64,000 nt of DNA, from the NCBI RefSeq assembly GCF_014805525.1, contig NZ_JACFSZ010000013.1, positions 1-64,000 of the forward strand, read 5' to 3'. This document shows positions 18,672 to 27,799 of this stretch, in pieces. The first letter of the stretch is position 1. Each line of letters opens with the position of its first letter. This DNA comes from Rhabdothermincola sediminis (GTDB taxonomy: Bacteria > Actinomycetota > Acidimicrobiia > Acidimicrobiales > Acidimicrobilacustridaceae). A program made the translations under genes and the position numbers. Below the pieces are notes generated by a model. That model had not been told where the DNA came from, did no database searches, and saw nothing but the letters and a program-made list of their open reading frames with translations.

Positions 18672-19628
18672 TCAGGAACCCTTGAGCGGTTCCCACCACC
18701 AACGGTTGGCCCGGTACCACTCCACCGTGTCGGCGAGCGCTTCGTCGAGATCGCGCTGCGGTTTCCAACCGAGTGCTCCGATCTTCGAGCAGTCGATCGA
18801 GTAGCGCCGGTCGTGCCCGGGCCGGTCGGTCACGTACTCGATCATCTCCTCACCTGCTCCGCAGAGCCGCAGGACCCGCTCGGTCAGATCCCGATTCGTG
18901 ATCTCGTTGCCACCGCCGATGTTGTAGATCTCCCCCACCTCGCCCGATCGCAGCACCAGGTCGACGCCAGCGCAGTTGTCCTCGACATAGAGCCAGTCCC
19001 GCACGTTCAGCCCGTCGCCGTACAACGGCACCTTCCTTCCCTCGAGCAGGTTCGTGACGAACAGCGGGATGACCTTCTCCGGATACTGGTACGGCCCGAA
19101 GTTGTTCGACGAGCGGGTCACGATCACCGGCAGGCCGTAGGTGCTGACGTAGGACAGCGCGATGAGATCGCTGCCCGCCTTCGACGCGCTGTACGGCGAG
19201 CGGGGGCCGAGCGGGTCACTCTCCTTGAACGAGCCGTGCTCGATGGAGCCGTAGACCTCGTCGGTGGAGATGTGGATGAACCTCCCCACCTCGAGACGCC
19301 GAGCGACGTCGCACATCACGTTGGTGCCGTCGCAGTTGGTGCGGACGAACGCGTCGGGGCTGACAATCGATCGGTCGACATGGCTCTCAGCGGCGAAGTG
19401 CACCACCGCATCGTGCCCCCGCATCGCCTCGGTGACCGCCTCCCGGTCGCAGATGTCGCCCTTCACGAACCGGTAGCGGGGGTCATCGGTCAGGTCACGG
19501 AGCGTCTCGAGGTTGCCGGCATAGGTGAGCGCGTCGAAGACCGTCACCTCGTCGTCGCTGTGGGACAGCACGTACCGCACGTAGTTCGAGCCGATGAAGC
19601 CCGCGGCGCCGGTGACGAACAGCTTCAT
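18672..19628 (-). CDS. rmlB: dTDP-glucose 4,6-dehydratase
   Basis: A 318-residue extended SDR converting dTDP-glucose to dTDP-4-keto-6-deoxyglucose. It carries VTGAAGFIGSNYVR (NAD site), HFAAESHVDRSI, ISTDEVYGS and the catalytic YSASK, followed by SSNNFGPYQYPEKVIP, all diagnostic of RmlB. The ATG at 19628 is preceded by GGGAGG, a clear Shine-Dalgarno. The 87 bases separating it from rmlC hold no gene. Confidence 0.96.
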   Translation of the reverse strand: MKLFVTGAAGFIGSNYVRYVLSHSDDEVTVFDALTYAGNLETLRDLTDDPRYRFVKGDICDREAVTEAMRGHDAVVHFAAESHVDRSIVSPDAFVRTNCDGTNVMCDVARRLEVGRFIHISTDEVYGSIEHGSFKESDPLGPRSPYSASKAGSDLIALSYVSTYGLPVIVTRSSNNFGPYQYPEKVIPLFVTNLLEGRKVPLYGDGLNVRDWLYVEDNCAGVDLVLRSGEVGEIYNIGGGNEITNRDLTERVLRLCGAGEEMIEYVTDRPGHDRRYSIDCSKIGALGWKPQRDLDEALADTVEWYRANRWWWEPLKGS

Positions 19629-19715
19629 TGATCGATCATCCTCCCAGACTGGTCCGCACCGGTGACCGGCCAGGCGACGCGCCGGACGACCTGGCGTCTC
19701 GGGCCACGGGCATCA

Positions 19716-20282
19716 TCAGGTTCGCAGACCGTTGTGCGGTCGCCAGCGGGGCTCGATCTCCGAGCGCCGCGGGTTCTTCCGATCACGATCGGACAGGATG
19801 GGGTCGGCCACGCCCCAGTCCGCGCCGATCTCGGGGTCGTCCCAGGCCACACCGAGCTCGTCGGCAGGGTTGTAGTAGCCGTCGACCAGGTAGGTGATGG
19901 TCATGTCGGTGAGCGCGGCGAACCCGTGGGCCACGCCCGGTGGGATGAACACCCCGCGGTGGGAATGGGTGCCGTCGGGCTGGCGCCCCAGGTCGAGGGT
20001 CATGGTCGCGCCGTCGGTCGGTGAACCGACCCGGAGGTCGTGGAGCACCACCCGTGCCGTGCCGTAGGGGACGTACCAGTAGTCCGCCTGGTGGAGGTGG
20101 TAGTGGAGACCGACAACGGCTCCCGCTTGCCGGTCACCGCGGTTGCCCTGCACCATCTCCCGCCCCTGCGGGAACCATGCTCTGCGGTAGGTCTCGACGA
20201 AGAACCCACGATCGTCGCCGTGGACGACGGGATCGACGAGGTACACGCCGGCGATCGTGTCCGATTCCGTGATGGTGGCCAT
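19716..20282 (-). CDS. rmlC: dTDP-4-dehydrorhamnose 3,5-epimerase-family protein
   Basis: A 188-residue cupin of the RmlC family. It shows DDRGFFVETYR, GLHYHLHQADYWYVPYGTARVVLHDLR and FIPPGVAHGFAAL. In classical RmlC the catalytic base is in the RGLHxQ-type motif; here it reads VGLHYHLHQ, so the histidine is kept but the context is unusual. The C-terminus retains the YNPADELGVAWDDPEI metal-free substrate loop. It is listed as RmlC because RmlA, B and D accompany it. The divergent motif means a related 3,5-epimerase specificity is possible. A TAGCGT box lies 9 bases before the ATG. Confidence 0.85.
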   Translation of the reverse strand: MATITESDTIAGVYLVDPVVHGDDRGFFVETYRRAWFPQGREMVQGNRGDRQAGAVVGLHYHLHQADYWYVPYGTARVVLHDLRVGSPTDGATMTLDLGRQPDGTHSHRGVFIPPGVAHGFAALTDMTITYLVDGYYNPADELGVAWDDPEIGADWGVADPILSDRDRKNPRRSEIEPRWRPHNGLRT

Positions 20283-20291
20283 GGGACGGCC

Positions 20292-20297
20292 ACGCTA
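20292..20297 (-). promoter_or_regulatory. -10 box (TAGCGT) upstream of rmlC
   Basis: TAGCGT ends 9 bases before the ATG at 20282, consistent with a near-leaderless transcript for rmlC-rmlB-rmlD. Confidence 0.4.
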
Positions 20298-20346
20298 CCG
20301 CCTGGGCAGCCCTGGGGGTGTCCGCTCCATCCCGATCGGGACGACC

Positions 20347-21921
20347 TCACAGGATCCGGCAGCCGAGCAAGGGGTTGGTGCTGCCCGGTCCCACGTTGAT
20401 CGCGTACAGGCATACCTGCTGGGGTCCGGGTGCGACGGCGATCGTGATGTCGAACCCGTGGTTCGGCCCGGAGTCCGGATAGACGAGCGCCACGTCGGGC
20501 CGCGCCACACCGGCGGTGAAGGACCCACCCCAGCCCCCGTTCACGTACGCGTGGACGGTCACGGGTGCGGCCGTATCGGGATCGATCACCCAACCTTGGA
20601 ACCTCACCTGGTTCGATGACCGGCTGGCGGAATCGACGGTCCCGAACGGGCTCCGGTTGGCGGTGAACGCCCGGCAGCCGATCAACGCGTTCGAACCGGC
20701 GGCCACGTTGATGCCGTAGACGCACAGCTGATGGGTCCCGTCGGAGGTGGGTGGCACCGTCACGGTGAAGCCGTGCGACGAACCGAAGGAGGGGAAGGCG
20801 GCTCCGACATCGGGACGGTCCCCGTTGGCCAGCCCTTGCCCCGCCCACCGGCCGTCGACGTAGACGTGCACCGCGATCGGCGCTGTCGTGTCAGGGTCGA
20901 GCGCCCACCCGCTGACCCGGAGGACCTCAGCGGCTTGCACGCCGTCGACGCTGCCCAGCGGATCGCCGGACACGGGGACCTTCCGACAGCCGATCGTCTG
21001 GTCACCGGCGCCACCGAACACGTTCACGGCCCGCACGCACACCTCGTGCGGACCGCCACCCACGCCGTCCACCGCGATCCGATACCCGTGGTTCGCCCCG
21101 TACGAGGGGAACACGAGCCCGACATCGGGGCGGCTCTGGTCGGCGGTCACGGTGGCCCGGAGCTGTGAGTCCACCAGAACCTGGACGACGATCGGGTCCG
21201 CGGTGTCGGGGTCGAGTGCCCACCCCGACACCGTCACCGAGCCGACCCCGGCCTGGACCGCGTCCACACTGCCCACCGGGACGCCGTCCAGCACGAGCAC
21301 CGATCGGCACCCGAGCAAGGGGTTCGTGTCGCCAGTGCCCACGTTGATCGCGTACACACAGGCCCGGTGCGGGCCGCCGCTGACGGCGCCGACCTCGAAC
21401 AGCCACCCGTGCCTCGGCCCCGCACCCGGGAACGTGCTCTGGACATCGGGCCGCTCGAGATCGGCCGTGGTGGAACTGATCCAGCGGCCGTCGAGGTAGA
21501 GGTGGACATCGATCGGCGCGGTGGTGTCCGGATCTGCGGCCCAGCCTGCGATCCGCAGCGTCCCGCTGGCGGGCGACGACGCGCCGTCGACCGAGCCCAC
21601 CGGGTTCGGCACGACGGTCCGGCACCCGAGCAGCGGGTTCGTGGTGCCCGGGCCGGTGTTGATGGCGAAGGCACACACCTCGCGGGCCCCGGGACCGACC
21701 GGGATGGTGGCCTGGAAGCCGTGGTTCGAACCGAAGCCGGGGTACGCGGCGCCGACGTCGGGGCGGGAGCCGTTCGCGGTCACGGATCCACCCCAGCGGT
21801 CGTCCACGTAGAGGTGGACGTTGACCGACCCGACGGTGTCGGGGTCGATCGCCCACCCGGTGACCGTCAGGGCCCCCGGCGCGAGCGACGCGCCGTCGAG
21901 CGAGCCGAAGGGGTTCCCCAC
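20347..21921 (-). repeat. five tandem ~105-residue GW-DPDT repeats (protein-level)
   Basis: Five copies cover the C-terminal two thirds of the GH25 protein. Conserved landmarks in each are GWALDPDT (or GWAIDPDT/GWVIDPDT), a VH-YVDG-W strand, RPDV, HGF/HGY and paired cysteines ending LLGCR or IGCR. The third copy diverges most (VQVLVDSQL, GDQTIGCR). Copies also occur in the protein at 23944. Confidence 0.9.
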
Positions 21922-22665
21922 GGCCACACCGCTCGTCGGTCCCGCCATCGCGACCAGGTTCGACGCCGCGCAGCAGAAGCGGTTCATGTCCACGTTGCCG
22001 ATGATCCCCGGGACCTGGCCGGTACTGGAGTACTGCCAGAACGTCCAGGTGCCCCAGGCGCTGGGCACGTAGGTCGGCACCGGCTTCGTGGTGTAGGAGG
22101 GCAACCAGAGCCGGTACCCGGACAGCGCGGTGGTCGAGGCGAGTTGGTCCTTCCAGAAGAAGTACCCGGTGTAGACCACGGGACGGCGACCCGTGAGCGC
22201 CTCCACCTCCTGCAACCAGGTCAGGCTCCACACGACCAGATCGTTGGGTGACAGCCCACCGGTCTCCTCGAGATCGAACATCGGTGGGAGGTCGAGGGGA
22301 CCACCCATCGAGCCCGTCCGGGAGACGAAGTAGCGCGCCTGGGCCTGGGCGGTCGACATCGGGAGCGCGGGGCGGGCGTAGTGGTACGCCCCCCGGTAGA
22401 GCCCGGCGCTGGCGATGCCCGACCAGTCACTGGCGAAGTACGGGTTGGTGTAGGTGGTGGCTTCGGTCGCCTTGACGTACGCGAACGAGTGCCCTGCCGC
22501 CTTGACCTGGGCCCAGTCGATGGGGGCCCCGTTGGGATGCTGGTAGGAGGCCACGTCCACCCCGGTGATGGCGGCCGCGGGCAGCACCGGGACGAGCACC
22601 GCCGTGGCGATGGCCACCGCGAGGGCTGCTCGGCTGGCCAACCACACGGCTGGGACATGAGGCAT
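20347..22665 (-). CDS. secreted GH25 lysozyme-like protein with five C-terminal repeats
   Basis: A 772-residue exported protein. A signal peptide (residues 1-32, ending AAA) precedes a GH25 muramidase domain (about 33-235) with catalytic candidates D37 (GVDVASYQ) and D131/E133 (MFDLEE), plus VVYTGYFFW and WTFWQYSS. Five ~105-residue repeats follow (about 250-772). Each has the pattern GS-D, GW-DPDT, VH-YVDG-W, RPDV, HG, and two cysteines (VC-YAIN ... GCR), which probably form a disulfide. GH25 enzymes cut the glycan of peptidoglycan. The repeats may bind cell-wall glycan, which is inference. The ATG at 22665 has a GGAGG upstream. It sits between rmlC and rmlA, so it may act on or be anchored to the rhamnose-containing envelope. 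Confidence 0.88.
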   Translation of the reverse strand: MPHVPAVWLASRAALAVAIATAVLVPVLPAAAITGVDVASYQHPNGAPIDWAQVKAAGHSFAYVKATEATTYTNPYFASDWSGIASAGLYRGAYHYARPALPMSTAQAQARYFVSRTGSMGGPLDLPPMFDLEETGGLSPNDLVVWSLTWLQEVEALTGRRPVVYTGYFFWKDQLASTTALSGYRLWLPSYTTKPVPTYVPSAWGTWTFWQYSSTGQVPGIIGNVDMNRFCCAASNLVAMAGPTSGVAVGNPFGSLDGASLAPGALTVTGWAIDPDTVGSVNVHLYVDDRWGGSVTANGSRPDVGAAYPGFGSNHGFQATIPVGPGAREVCAFAINTGPGTTNPLLGCRTVVPNPVGSVDGASSPASGTLRIAGWAADPDTTAPIDVHLYLDGRWISSTTADLERPDVQSTFPGAGPRHGWLFEVGAVSGGPHRACVYAINVGTGDTNPLLGCRSVLVLDGVPVGSVDAVQAGVGSVTVSGWALDPDTADPIVVQVLVDSQLRATVTADQSRPDVGLVFPSYGANHGYRIAVDGVGGGPHEVCVRAVNVFGGAGDQTIGCRKVPVSGDPLGSVDGVQAAEVLRVSGWALDPDTTAPIAVHVYVDGRWAGQGLANGDRPDVGAAFPSFGSSHGFTVTVPPTSDGTHQLCVYGINVAAGSNALIGCRAFTANRSPFGTVDSASRSSNQVRFQGWVIDPDTAAPVTVHAYVNGGWGGSFTAGVARPDVALVYPDSGPNHGFDITIAVAPGPQQVCLYAINVGPGSTNPLLGCRIL

Positions 22666-22817
22666 GGGGAGAGGACCTCCGGGTGGGTCGGAGCGCGCCG
22701 TCGCCGCGCGACCGTCGCCCTTCCCTATCGGAACGGCCCGACCCGACCGTTAGCGATCGGGCACGATCGGGCCCCCACTCTCACCCTGTGCGCGAGCGGC
22801 TCCCTCCCGAGTCGCTC

Positions 22818-23924
22818 TCAGTCCAACTCGACCACGGAATGGTCACCGAGCATCAGCCGGGTGGCCCGCGGTAGCAACCCCGAGCGGCGGACCTCGACCT
22901 CCCGACCGATGAGGGAATCGAACAGGCGCGGCACCCCGATGATCCGGCTCTTGTCCAGAACCACGGAGTGCTCGACCTCGGAGTCCACGATCTCGCATTC
23001 CCGGGCCACGGCGGTGAAGGGCCCGATGTAGGAGTTGATGATCCTCGTGCGAGCCCCGATGACCGCCGGCCCGCGCACCCGGGACCCGATCAACTCGGCG
23101 CCGGCTTCGAGGACCACTCGGCCGTCCACCTCCGACGCCTCGTCGACGAAGCCCTCGATCTTCGGGTCGATTGTCTCGAGCACCCGCCGGTTGCTCTCGA
23201 GCAGCGGGTCCTTCTTGCCGGTGTCCAGCCACCATCCCTCGAGGACCTCGTGGCGGACCCGATGGCCGTGGTCGATCAACCACTGGATGGCGTCGGTGAT
23301 CTCGAGCTCGCCGCGCGCCGAGGGCTTGATCGCGGCCACGGCTTCGTGGATCGCGGAGGTGAACAGGTAGACGCCGACGAGGGCCAGATCCGACGGAGGG
23401 TCGGGCGGCTTCTCGATCAGGCGCACGACGTGGCCGGCGTCGTCGACCTCCGCCACCCCGAACCGATGAGGATCGGGGACGTGGCAGAGCAGGATCTGCG
23501 CCGACGGCGGGCGGTGATCGTCCTCGAGCGTGGGCTCTGCTGCCCGCCGCCGATCGGCCTCGAAACGCTCGATGAACTCCACCAGCCCCTGCTGGAGCAT
23601 GTTGTCGCCGAGGTACATCACGAAGTCGTCGTCGCCGAGGAACTCACGGGCGATCAACACGCAGTGCGCCAGGCCCAGCGGAGCGTCCTGGGGGATGTAG
23701 GTCACCTTCACCCCGAACTCCGAGCCGTCGCCGACCGCTTCGCGGATCTCCTCCGCCGTGTCACCGACGATGATGCCGATCTCGTCGATCCCCGCCTCGG
23801 CCATGTCCTCGATCCCGTAGAAGAGGATGGGCTTGTTGGCGACCGGCACGAGCTGCTTGGCCGAGGTGTGGGTGATGGGCCGCAGCCGCGTACCGGCCCC
23901 GCCCGAGAGGATGAGCCCCTTCAC
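22818..23924 (-). CDS. rmlA: glucose-1-phosphate thymidylyltransferase (long form)
   Basis: A 368-residue nucleotidyltransferase making dTDP-glucose, the first step of dTDP-rhamnose synthesis. The N-terminal catalytic domain shows LILSGGAGTRLRPITHTSAKQL (first 20: LILSGGAGTRLRPITHTSAK), YIPQDAPLGLAHCVL, MYLGDNMLQ and the EKP loop (RLIEKPPDPPSDLALVG). Residues about 245-368 form a left-handed beta-helix tail (GPAVIGARTRIINSYIGPFTA is part of it), which places it in the long RmlA form. The GTG at 23924 gives the exact expected N-terminus; the longer frame upstream is antisense-like and rejected. It is separated from the other rml genes by the GH25 gene. Confidence 0.93.
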   Translation of the reverse strand: MKGLILSGGAGTRLRPITHTSAKQLVPVANKPILFYGIEDMAEAGIDEIGIIVGDTAEEIREAVGDGSEFGVKVTYIPQDAPLGLAHCVLIAREFLGDDDFVMYLGDNMLQQGLVEFIERFEADRRRAAEPTLEDDHRPPSAQILLCHVPDPHRFGVAEVDDAGHVVRLIEKPPDPPSDLALVGVYLFTSAIHEAVAAIKPSARGELEITDAIQWLIDHGHRVRHEVLEGWWLDTGKKDPLLESNRRVLETIDPKIEGFVDEASEVDGRVVLEAGAELIGSRVRGPAVIGARTRIINSYIGPFTAVARECEIVDSEVEHSVVLDKSRIIGVPRLFDSLIGREVEVRRSGLLPRATRLMLGDHSVVELD

Positions 23925-23943
23925 GGCGTGGTGTCTACCACGC

Positions 23944-24895
23944 TCAGATGGTCCGGCAACCCAGCAGCGGGTTGGTCGTGCCCGGCCCCACGTTGATGGC
24001 GTACACGCACAGGGTCGCCGGTGCTGCGCCGACGGGAACGGTGACGTCATAGCCGTGGAGGTCGCCGAAACCCGGGAACGCGGCGCCGACGTCCGGGCGA
24101 GCCGTACCGGCCGTGTAGGCGCCTCCCCAGGCGCTGTCGACGTAGACGTGGACCGCCACCGCGCCGGCGGTGCTGGGGTCGAGCGCCCACCCCGTGAGCC
24201 GGACGACCCCTCCCGGCACCCGTGCCGCCCCGTCGAGGCTGCCCAGCGGCGTCCCGTCGGGCACGTCGACGACCCGGCAGTTGAGCAGCGGGTTCGTGGC
24301 ACCCCAGCCGACGTTGATGCCGTAGGCGCAGAACGTCCGCCTCCCCGGTGCGGCGGCGGCGAGCACCCGGTACCCCCGGTTCGGCCCCCACCACGGGTAC
24401 ACCTTCTCGACGTCGGGGCGTGATCGGTCGGTCACCCCCATCCCGCCCCAGCGCCCGTCGACGTACACGTGCACCCCGATCGGGCCGGTGGTGTCCGGGT
24501 CGAGGGCCCAACCTTCGACCCACATCCCACCCGGCGCCATCGCCGTCGAGTCCACGTTGCCGAACGGCTCGCCGCTGATGACCACCCGGCGGCAGGCGAG
24601 GAGCGGGTTGTGATCACCGTAAGGGCCGACGTTGATGGCGTACACGCACACGTCGTGCGGCCCGCCGCTCACACCCGGCACCACCGTCTGGAAGCCGTGC
24701 CGGTCCCCGTAGCCGGGGATCGCGGCCGCGACGTCGGGTCGTGGCTGGTCGGCACGCACCGCACGGACCCAGGTCCCGTCCAGGTAGACGTGCACGTCGA
24801 CCGGATCACTGGTGTCCGGGTCGATGACCCAACCGGCGACGGCGATCCACGCTGCCCCGGGGCTGGCGCTGTCCACGCTCCCGAGCGGCAGGGCC
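23944..24895 (-). repeat. three tandem ~105-residue GW-DPDT repeats (protein-level)
   Basis: Three copies with GWVIDPDT, GWALDPDT and GWALDPST, each followed by VHVYLDG or VHVYVDG, RPDV and a cysteine pair. The last copy is nearly interchangeable with the last copy of the GH25 protein (both end YAINVGPG-TNPLLGCR), suggesting recent exchange or duplication. Confidence 0.9.
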
Positions 24896-25842
24896 ACCCG
24901 GTCACCCCACGGCGTGCTCGCCACCCGGGGTGGGGCGCCGCAGTCGCCGCGCCCCAGGCTGAGGTCGCAGAGCCCCCCGGCCGTGGACCACACGAGACTG
25001 GTCCGGGCGTTGGCCCGGATCGGTTTGTCGGCGGAGATGGTCACCGGGTAGCCCGTGTCCTGCTTGAGCCAGAACCGGTACTCGCGGCCGTTGTAGCTGA
25101 TCACGTAGAACGGTGCGGTCACCGGCGTCGGCCCCGCACCCGGGACGGCCCAGCCGGCGAACCCCTGCGCCTTGGCCGGGTCGACGTAGTGGCACGGCAA
25201 CGACGTGGCGAACAGGCGGCAGGACCGGGTCTCCATCCCGCCGTCGCGGGTGACGGTCGAGTAGATGGTCAGGTTCCGCAGCCGTGCGCCGTCGAAGATG
25301 AAGTTGTAGATGTCCTCGCAGATGGAGGTGGTGGCGCAGCCGTACCACGGTCCCCAGGCATAGGCACGTGACGGGCTGGTGCACCATCGCTGCGCCATCA
25401 CCGTGGCCGCCTGCTCGGCTGAGGTCGCGGTCGAGATCGCGGTCGCGGCCGTCAGGTTCCACGCCCCCGCGGAGTCGAACTGCCACATGCCCACCCCGGG
25501 ATGCCAGAACGCCCGCTGGTACGGCGTCGCCTTGTCGCCGAAGGCCCACAGGGCCGCCTGGGTGTCCCACCGGCTGAGGGTCATGGGCGACGGCGCCTGC
25601 ATCCCGCTGGCCCCGGTCTCGGGGTAGGTCGGGGCCATCATCATCGCCGCCAGCTGGTCGCGGCTGAGTCCGCAGGCCTTCTTCTGGTCGGCCCAGTAGA
25701 GGATGTCGTCGAGCGGGGTCTGCCCCATGCCCCGGGCGGACGCGGGACTGGCCGAGCCGGCGAGGGGGATGGGCACCGGCACCGCGCCGCACACCGACAC
25801 GATGACCAGCACCAGGATCACGAGGCGCCACACCGCCTTCAC
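23944..25842 (-). CDS. secreted protein with lysozyme-like N-terminal region and three GW-DPDT repeats
   Basis: A 632-residue exported protein. A signal peptide (about 1-36, ending SASPASA) leads into a ~290-residue domain I do not recognise by name. It contains YPETGASGMQAPSPM, FWHPGVGMWQFDSAGAW and RWCTSPSRAYAWGPWYGC. The glutamate followed by a G-MWQF motif recalls lytic transglycosylases and other lysozyme-fold enzymes, but this is only suggestive. It is cysteine-rich. Three copies of the same ~105-residue repeat as in the GH25 protein follow (about 315-632), each with two cysteines. The GTG start overlaps the stop of the upstream lipoprotein gene (GTGA), so the two are coupled. Confidence 0.78.
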   Translation of the reverse strand: MKAVWRLVILVLVIVSVCGAVPVPIPLAGSASPASARGMGQTPLDDILYWADQKKACGLSRDQLAAMMMAPTYPETGASGMQAPSPMTLSRWDTQAALWAFGDKATPYQRAFWHPGVGMWQFDSAGAWNLTAATAISTATSAEQAATVMAQRWCTSPSRAYAWGPWYGCATTSICEDIYNFIFDGARLRNLTIYSTVTRDGGMETRSCRLFATSLPCHYVDPAKAQGFAGWAVPGAGPTPVTAPFYVISYNGREYRFWLKQDTGYPVTISADKPIRANARTSLVWSTAGGLCDLSLGRGDCGAPPRVASTPWGDRVALPLGSVDSASPGAAWIAVAGWVIDPDTSDPVDVHVYLDGTWVRAVRADQPRPDVAAAIPGYGDRHGFQTVVPGVSGGPHDVCVYAINVGPYGDHNPLLACRRVVISGEPFGNVDSTAMAPGGMWVEGWALDPDTTGPIGVHVYVDGRWGGMGVTDRSRPDVEKVYPWWGPNRGYRVLAAAAPGRRTFCAYGINVGWGATNPLLNCRVVDVPDGTPLGSLDGAARVPGGVVRLTGWALDPSTAGAVAVHVYVDSAWGGAYTAGTARPDVGAAFPGFGDLHGYDVTVPVGAAPATLCVYAINVGPGTTNPLLGCRTI

Positions 25843-26432
25843 CGGCCCACCCCCTGCAGTTCGGGCTCGCGATCCTCGAGGGGGGTCGCCAGGACCGGGT
25901 CGTCCACGACGATGACGAAGTCGGCCGCCCTGCCAGGGGCGAGCTCGGCGAGGGGTCGGCCTTCTGGGTCCACGACGGCTCCGCGAACGCTGGCGATGAC
26001 GTCGCCGGCCGCGTCCCGCCAGGTCGCGATCACCGCGGGAGCCTCGATCGCCCGGTCGGAGGTGTTCGCGGCCGAGCCGTAGAGGACGTAGGGGAAGGAT
26101 CCTCCCACGGTGTCGCGGTACGCGGGGATGTCGAGGCGATCGGGGCGACCGAAGGGCCTCACCCAGTAGACGGAGAGCTCGAGCGGGGCGGGCTTTGGCT
26201 GCGGATCGAGTGCCGTCCCAAGAGCGGTCGAGGTGGTCGGCGCGACCACCGCCGCCGTGGTCGGTGCGGTCCCCGAGCCAGCGGATGTGGGCGGCGGCGG
26301 GGGTGTGGTGGGCGGCGGTGCCGCCTCGCCGCCGGACCGTGAGCAGCCGAGTGCCATCACCAGGCAGGCCGTCACGAGCAGCTGGTGGCGCCGGGGGCGG
26401 CGGTCGGAGGGACGAGCTGGGCAGGAAGTCAT
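25839..26432 (-). CDS. putative lipoprotein with Pro/Thr-rich linker
   Basis: A 197-residue exported protein of unknown function. Its N-terminus is basic (SDRRPRRHQ), then hydrophobic (LLVTACLVMALGCS). Two cysteines could be the lipidation site; VTAC fits the lipobox best and ALGC is the alternative. A ~45-residue linker rich in proline, threonine and alanine is followed by a ~120-residue beta-rich domain (LELSVYWVRPFG, PYVLYGSAANTSDRAIEAP). The latter resembles small extracellular domains that contact surface polymers, but I cannot name it. The stop overlaps the start of the repeat protein downstream, suggesting joint function at the cell surface. Confidence 0.7.
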   Translation of the reverse strand: MTSCPARPSDRRPRRHQLLVTACLVMALGCSRSGGEAAPPPTTPPPPPTSAGSGTAPTTAAVVAPTTSTALGTALDPQPKPAPLELSVYWVRPFGRPDRLDIPAYRDTVGGSFPYVLYGSAANTSDRAIEAPAVIATWRDAAGDVIASVRGAVVDPEGRPLAELAPGRAADFVIVVDDPVLATPLEDREPELQGVGR

Positions 26433-26545
26433 GACCGGTTGTCGCACGTCGGCCGCGCCAGGTGCGCGGACCTCCGCCCGGCCAGAGCGTAGCAAGCAGA
26501 CCACACTCCGCTGGTCGATGGTGTCGCCGGCCAGCGCTCGCAGCC

Positions 26546-27799
26546 CTACTGCTGCACCGGAAGCTCGGCCATCGCCTCGCTGAGATCGAGCACCCGTCCC
26601 CGGGCGTGACGGCGGAGCAGGACGGCCACGTGGCCCCCCATCCACAGCATCGCCACCAGGCTCCCCGCCAGCAGCCCCAGCTCGACCCGGAGGTAGAGAT
26701 CGTCGCCGAGTGCCGTCACGGCGACGAACACCCCCAGCGCGACGAACCAACCGAGGGCCATGCGGCTGTGCGACGCCAGGGCGACCAGCGCCTGGTCGAG
26801 GCAGATCGCGGCCATGACCACCACGAAAGCGATGGCCAGCAGGGCCAGGTCGCGGCTGGTGAGCGCTGCCTGCGCGCCGAACGCCAGGTCGATGAAGCGC
26901 GGTCCGACCACGGCGGCAGCGATGGTGGTGACCGAGCCCACCGCGAGGATGGCGACCACCAGCCGCACCAAGGCCCGCTCGAAGTCGGCATAGGCACCGG
27001 TGCTCGCCAGCCGGGACAGCTTGGGCAGCAGCGACGCCAGGATCGCCTGGAACAGGAACAGCGGGATGCGCGCCGTCTGCAGGCCGTTGAGGAACACGCC
27101 CGCCGCCTGGCGCTGGTCGGCGGTGGCCAACCAGTCGACGGCGATGGTCCCGCCCTGGATGAGCAGCGAGAGCGACACGGTCCCCAGCAGGAGCCATCCC
27201 AGTGCCGTCGTCAACTCCTTCCACGAGGCTTCGGGACCGTCCTGGAGCAACCCTCGGGGCCGGGCGAGGGCCACGGCGATCCCGAGGAACGGCGTGACCG
27301 CGAACAGCAAGCCGTAGGCCCCGACCGCGGTGATGCCTGCGGCGGCGAGCGCGGCGGCGAGGACGACCCGGCTCACGCCGTCGGTGGCGAAGAAGCTCGC
27401 GTAGGCACCGAAGCGATGGTGGGACGAAAGCACGCCGCGGGTGAGGTGCCCGGCGCAGAAGGCCAGCAAGCCCACCACGAAGGCCACCAGCAACCACCCG
27501 TTGACGGTGTCGCGCCGGACGAACGCCTGCCCGACCAGCACCAGCGTGCAGACCCCGGCTGCGAACACGGCCCCCAGTGCCACCGCTCGGCGGATCACCG
27601 GGCCGGCACCGATCCCCCGGGCACGGCGGGCGGACACCGCCCGGGCCACCTCCTGCTCGAGCGGCTGCATGATGCCGTTGCCCACACCGAACACCAGCGC
27701 CCACAGCACCCCGAGCGCGCTGTAGTCCTCGGGCGTCAGCCGGCGCGAGGCGATGGCGAGGAAGGCGATCAGGGCCGCGCCGTTCACGGCCAAGCCCAC
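26546..27799 (-). CDS. flippase-like polysaccharide biosynthesis membrane protein
   Basis: A polytopic membrane protein (417 residues from GTG 27799) with about twelve hydrophobic segments. It resembles Wzx/MATE-like exporters (VNGAALIAFLAIASRRLTPEDYSALGVLWALVFG for the opening helices, of which RRLTPEDYSALGVLW is the recognisable part; later LLPKLSRLASTGAYADFERA). Such proteins translocate lipid-linked sugars. The open frame extends 24 codons further upstream, to a TAG at 27872, with protein-like sequence (LIERIRRENPLPEGAIPVAV) but no ATG, GTG or TTG. The true start could therefore be a rarer codon such as CTG at 27856. The locus thus carries both an ABC exporter and a flippase, so two polymers or two steps may be involved. 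Confidence 0.75.
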   Translation of the reverse strand: MGLAVNGAALIAFLAIASRRLTPEDYSALGVLWALVFGVGNGIMQPLEQEVARAVSARRARGIGAGPVIRRAVALGAVFAAGVCTLVLVGQAFVRRDTVNGWLLVAFVVGLLAFCAGHLTRGVLSSHHRFGAYASFFATDGVSRVVLAAALAAAGITAVGAYGLLFAVTPFLGIAVALARPRGLLQDGPEASWKELTTALGWLLLGTVSLSLLIQGGTIAVDWLATADQRQAAGVFLNGLQTARIPLFLFQAILASLLPKLSRLASTGAYADFERALVRLVVAILAVGSVTTIAAAVVGPRFIDLAFGAQAALTSRDLALLAIAFVVVMAAICLDQALVALASHSRMALGWFVALGVFVAVTALGDDLYLRVELGLLAGSLVAMLWMGGHVAVLLRRHARGRVLDLSEAMAELPVQQ

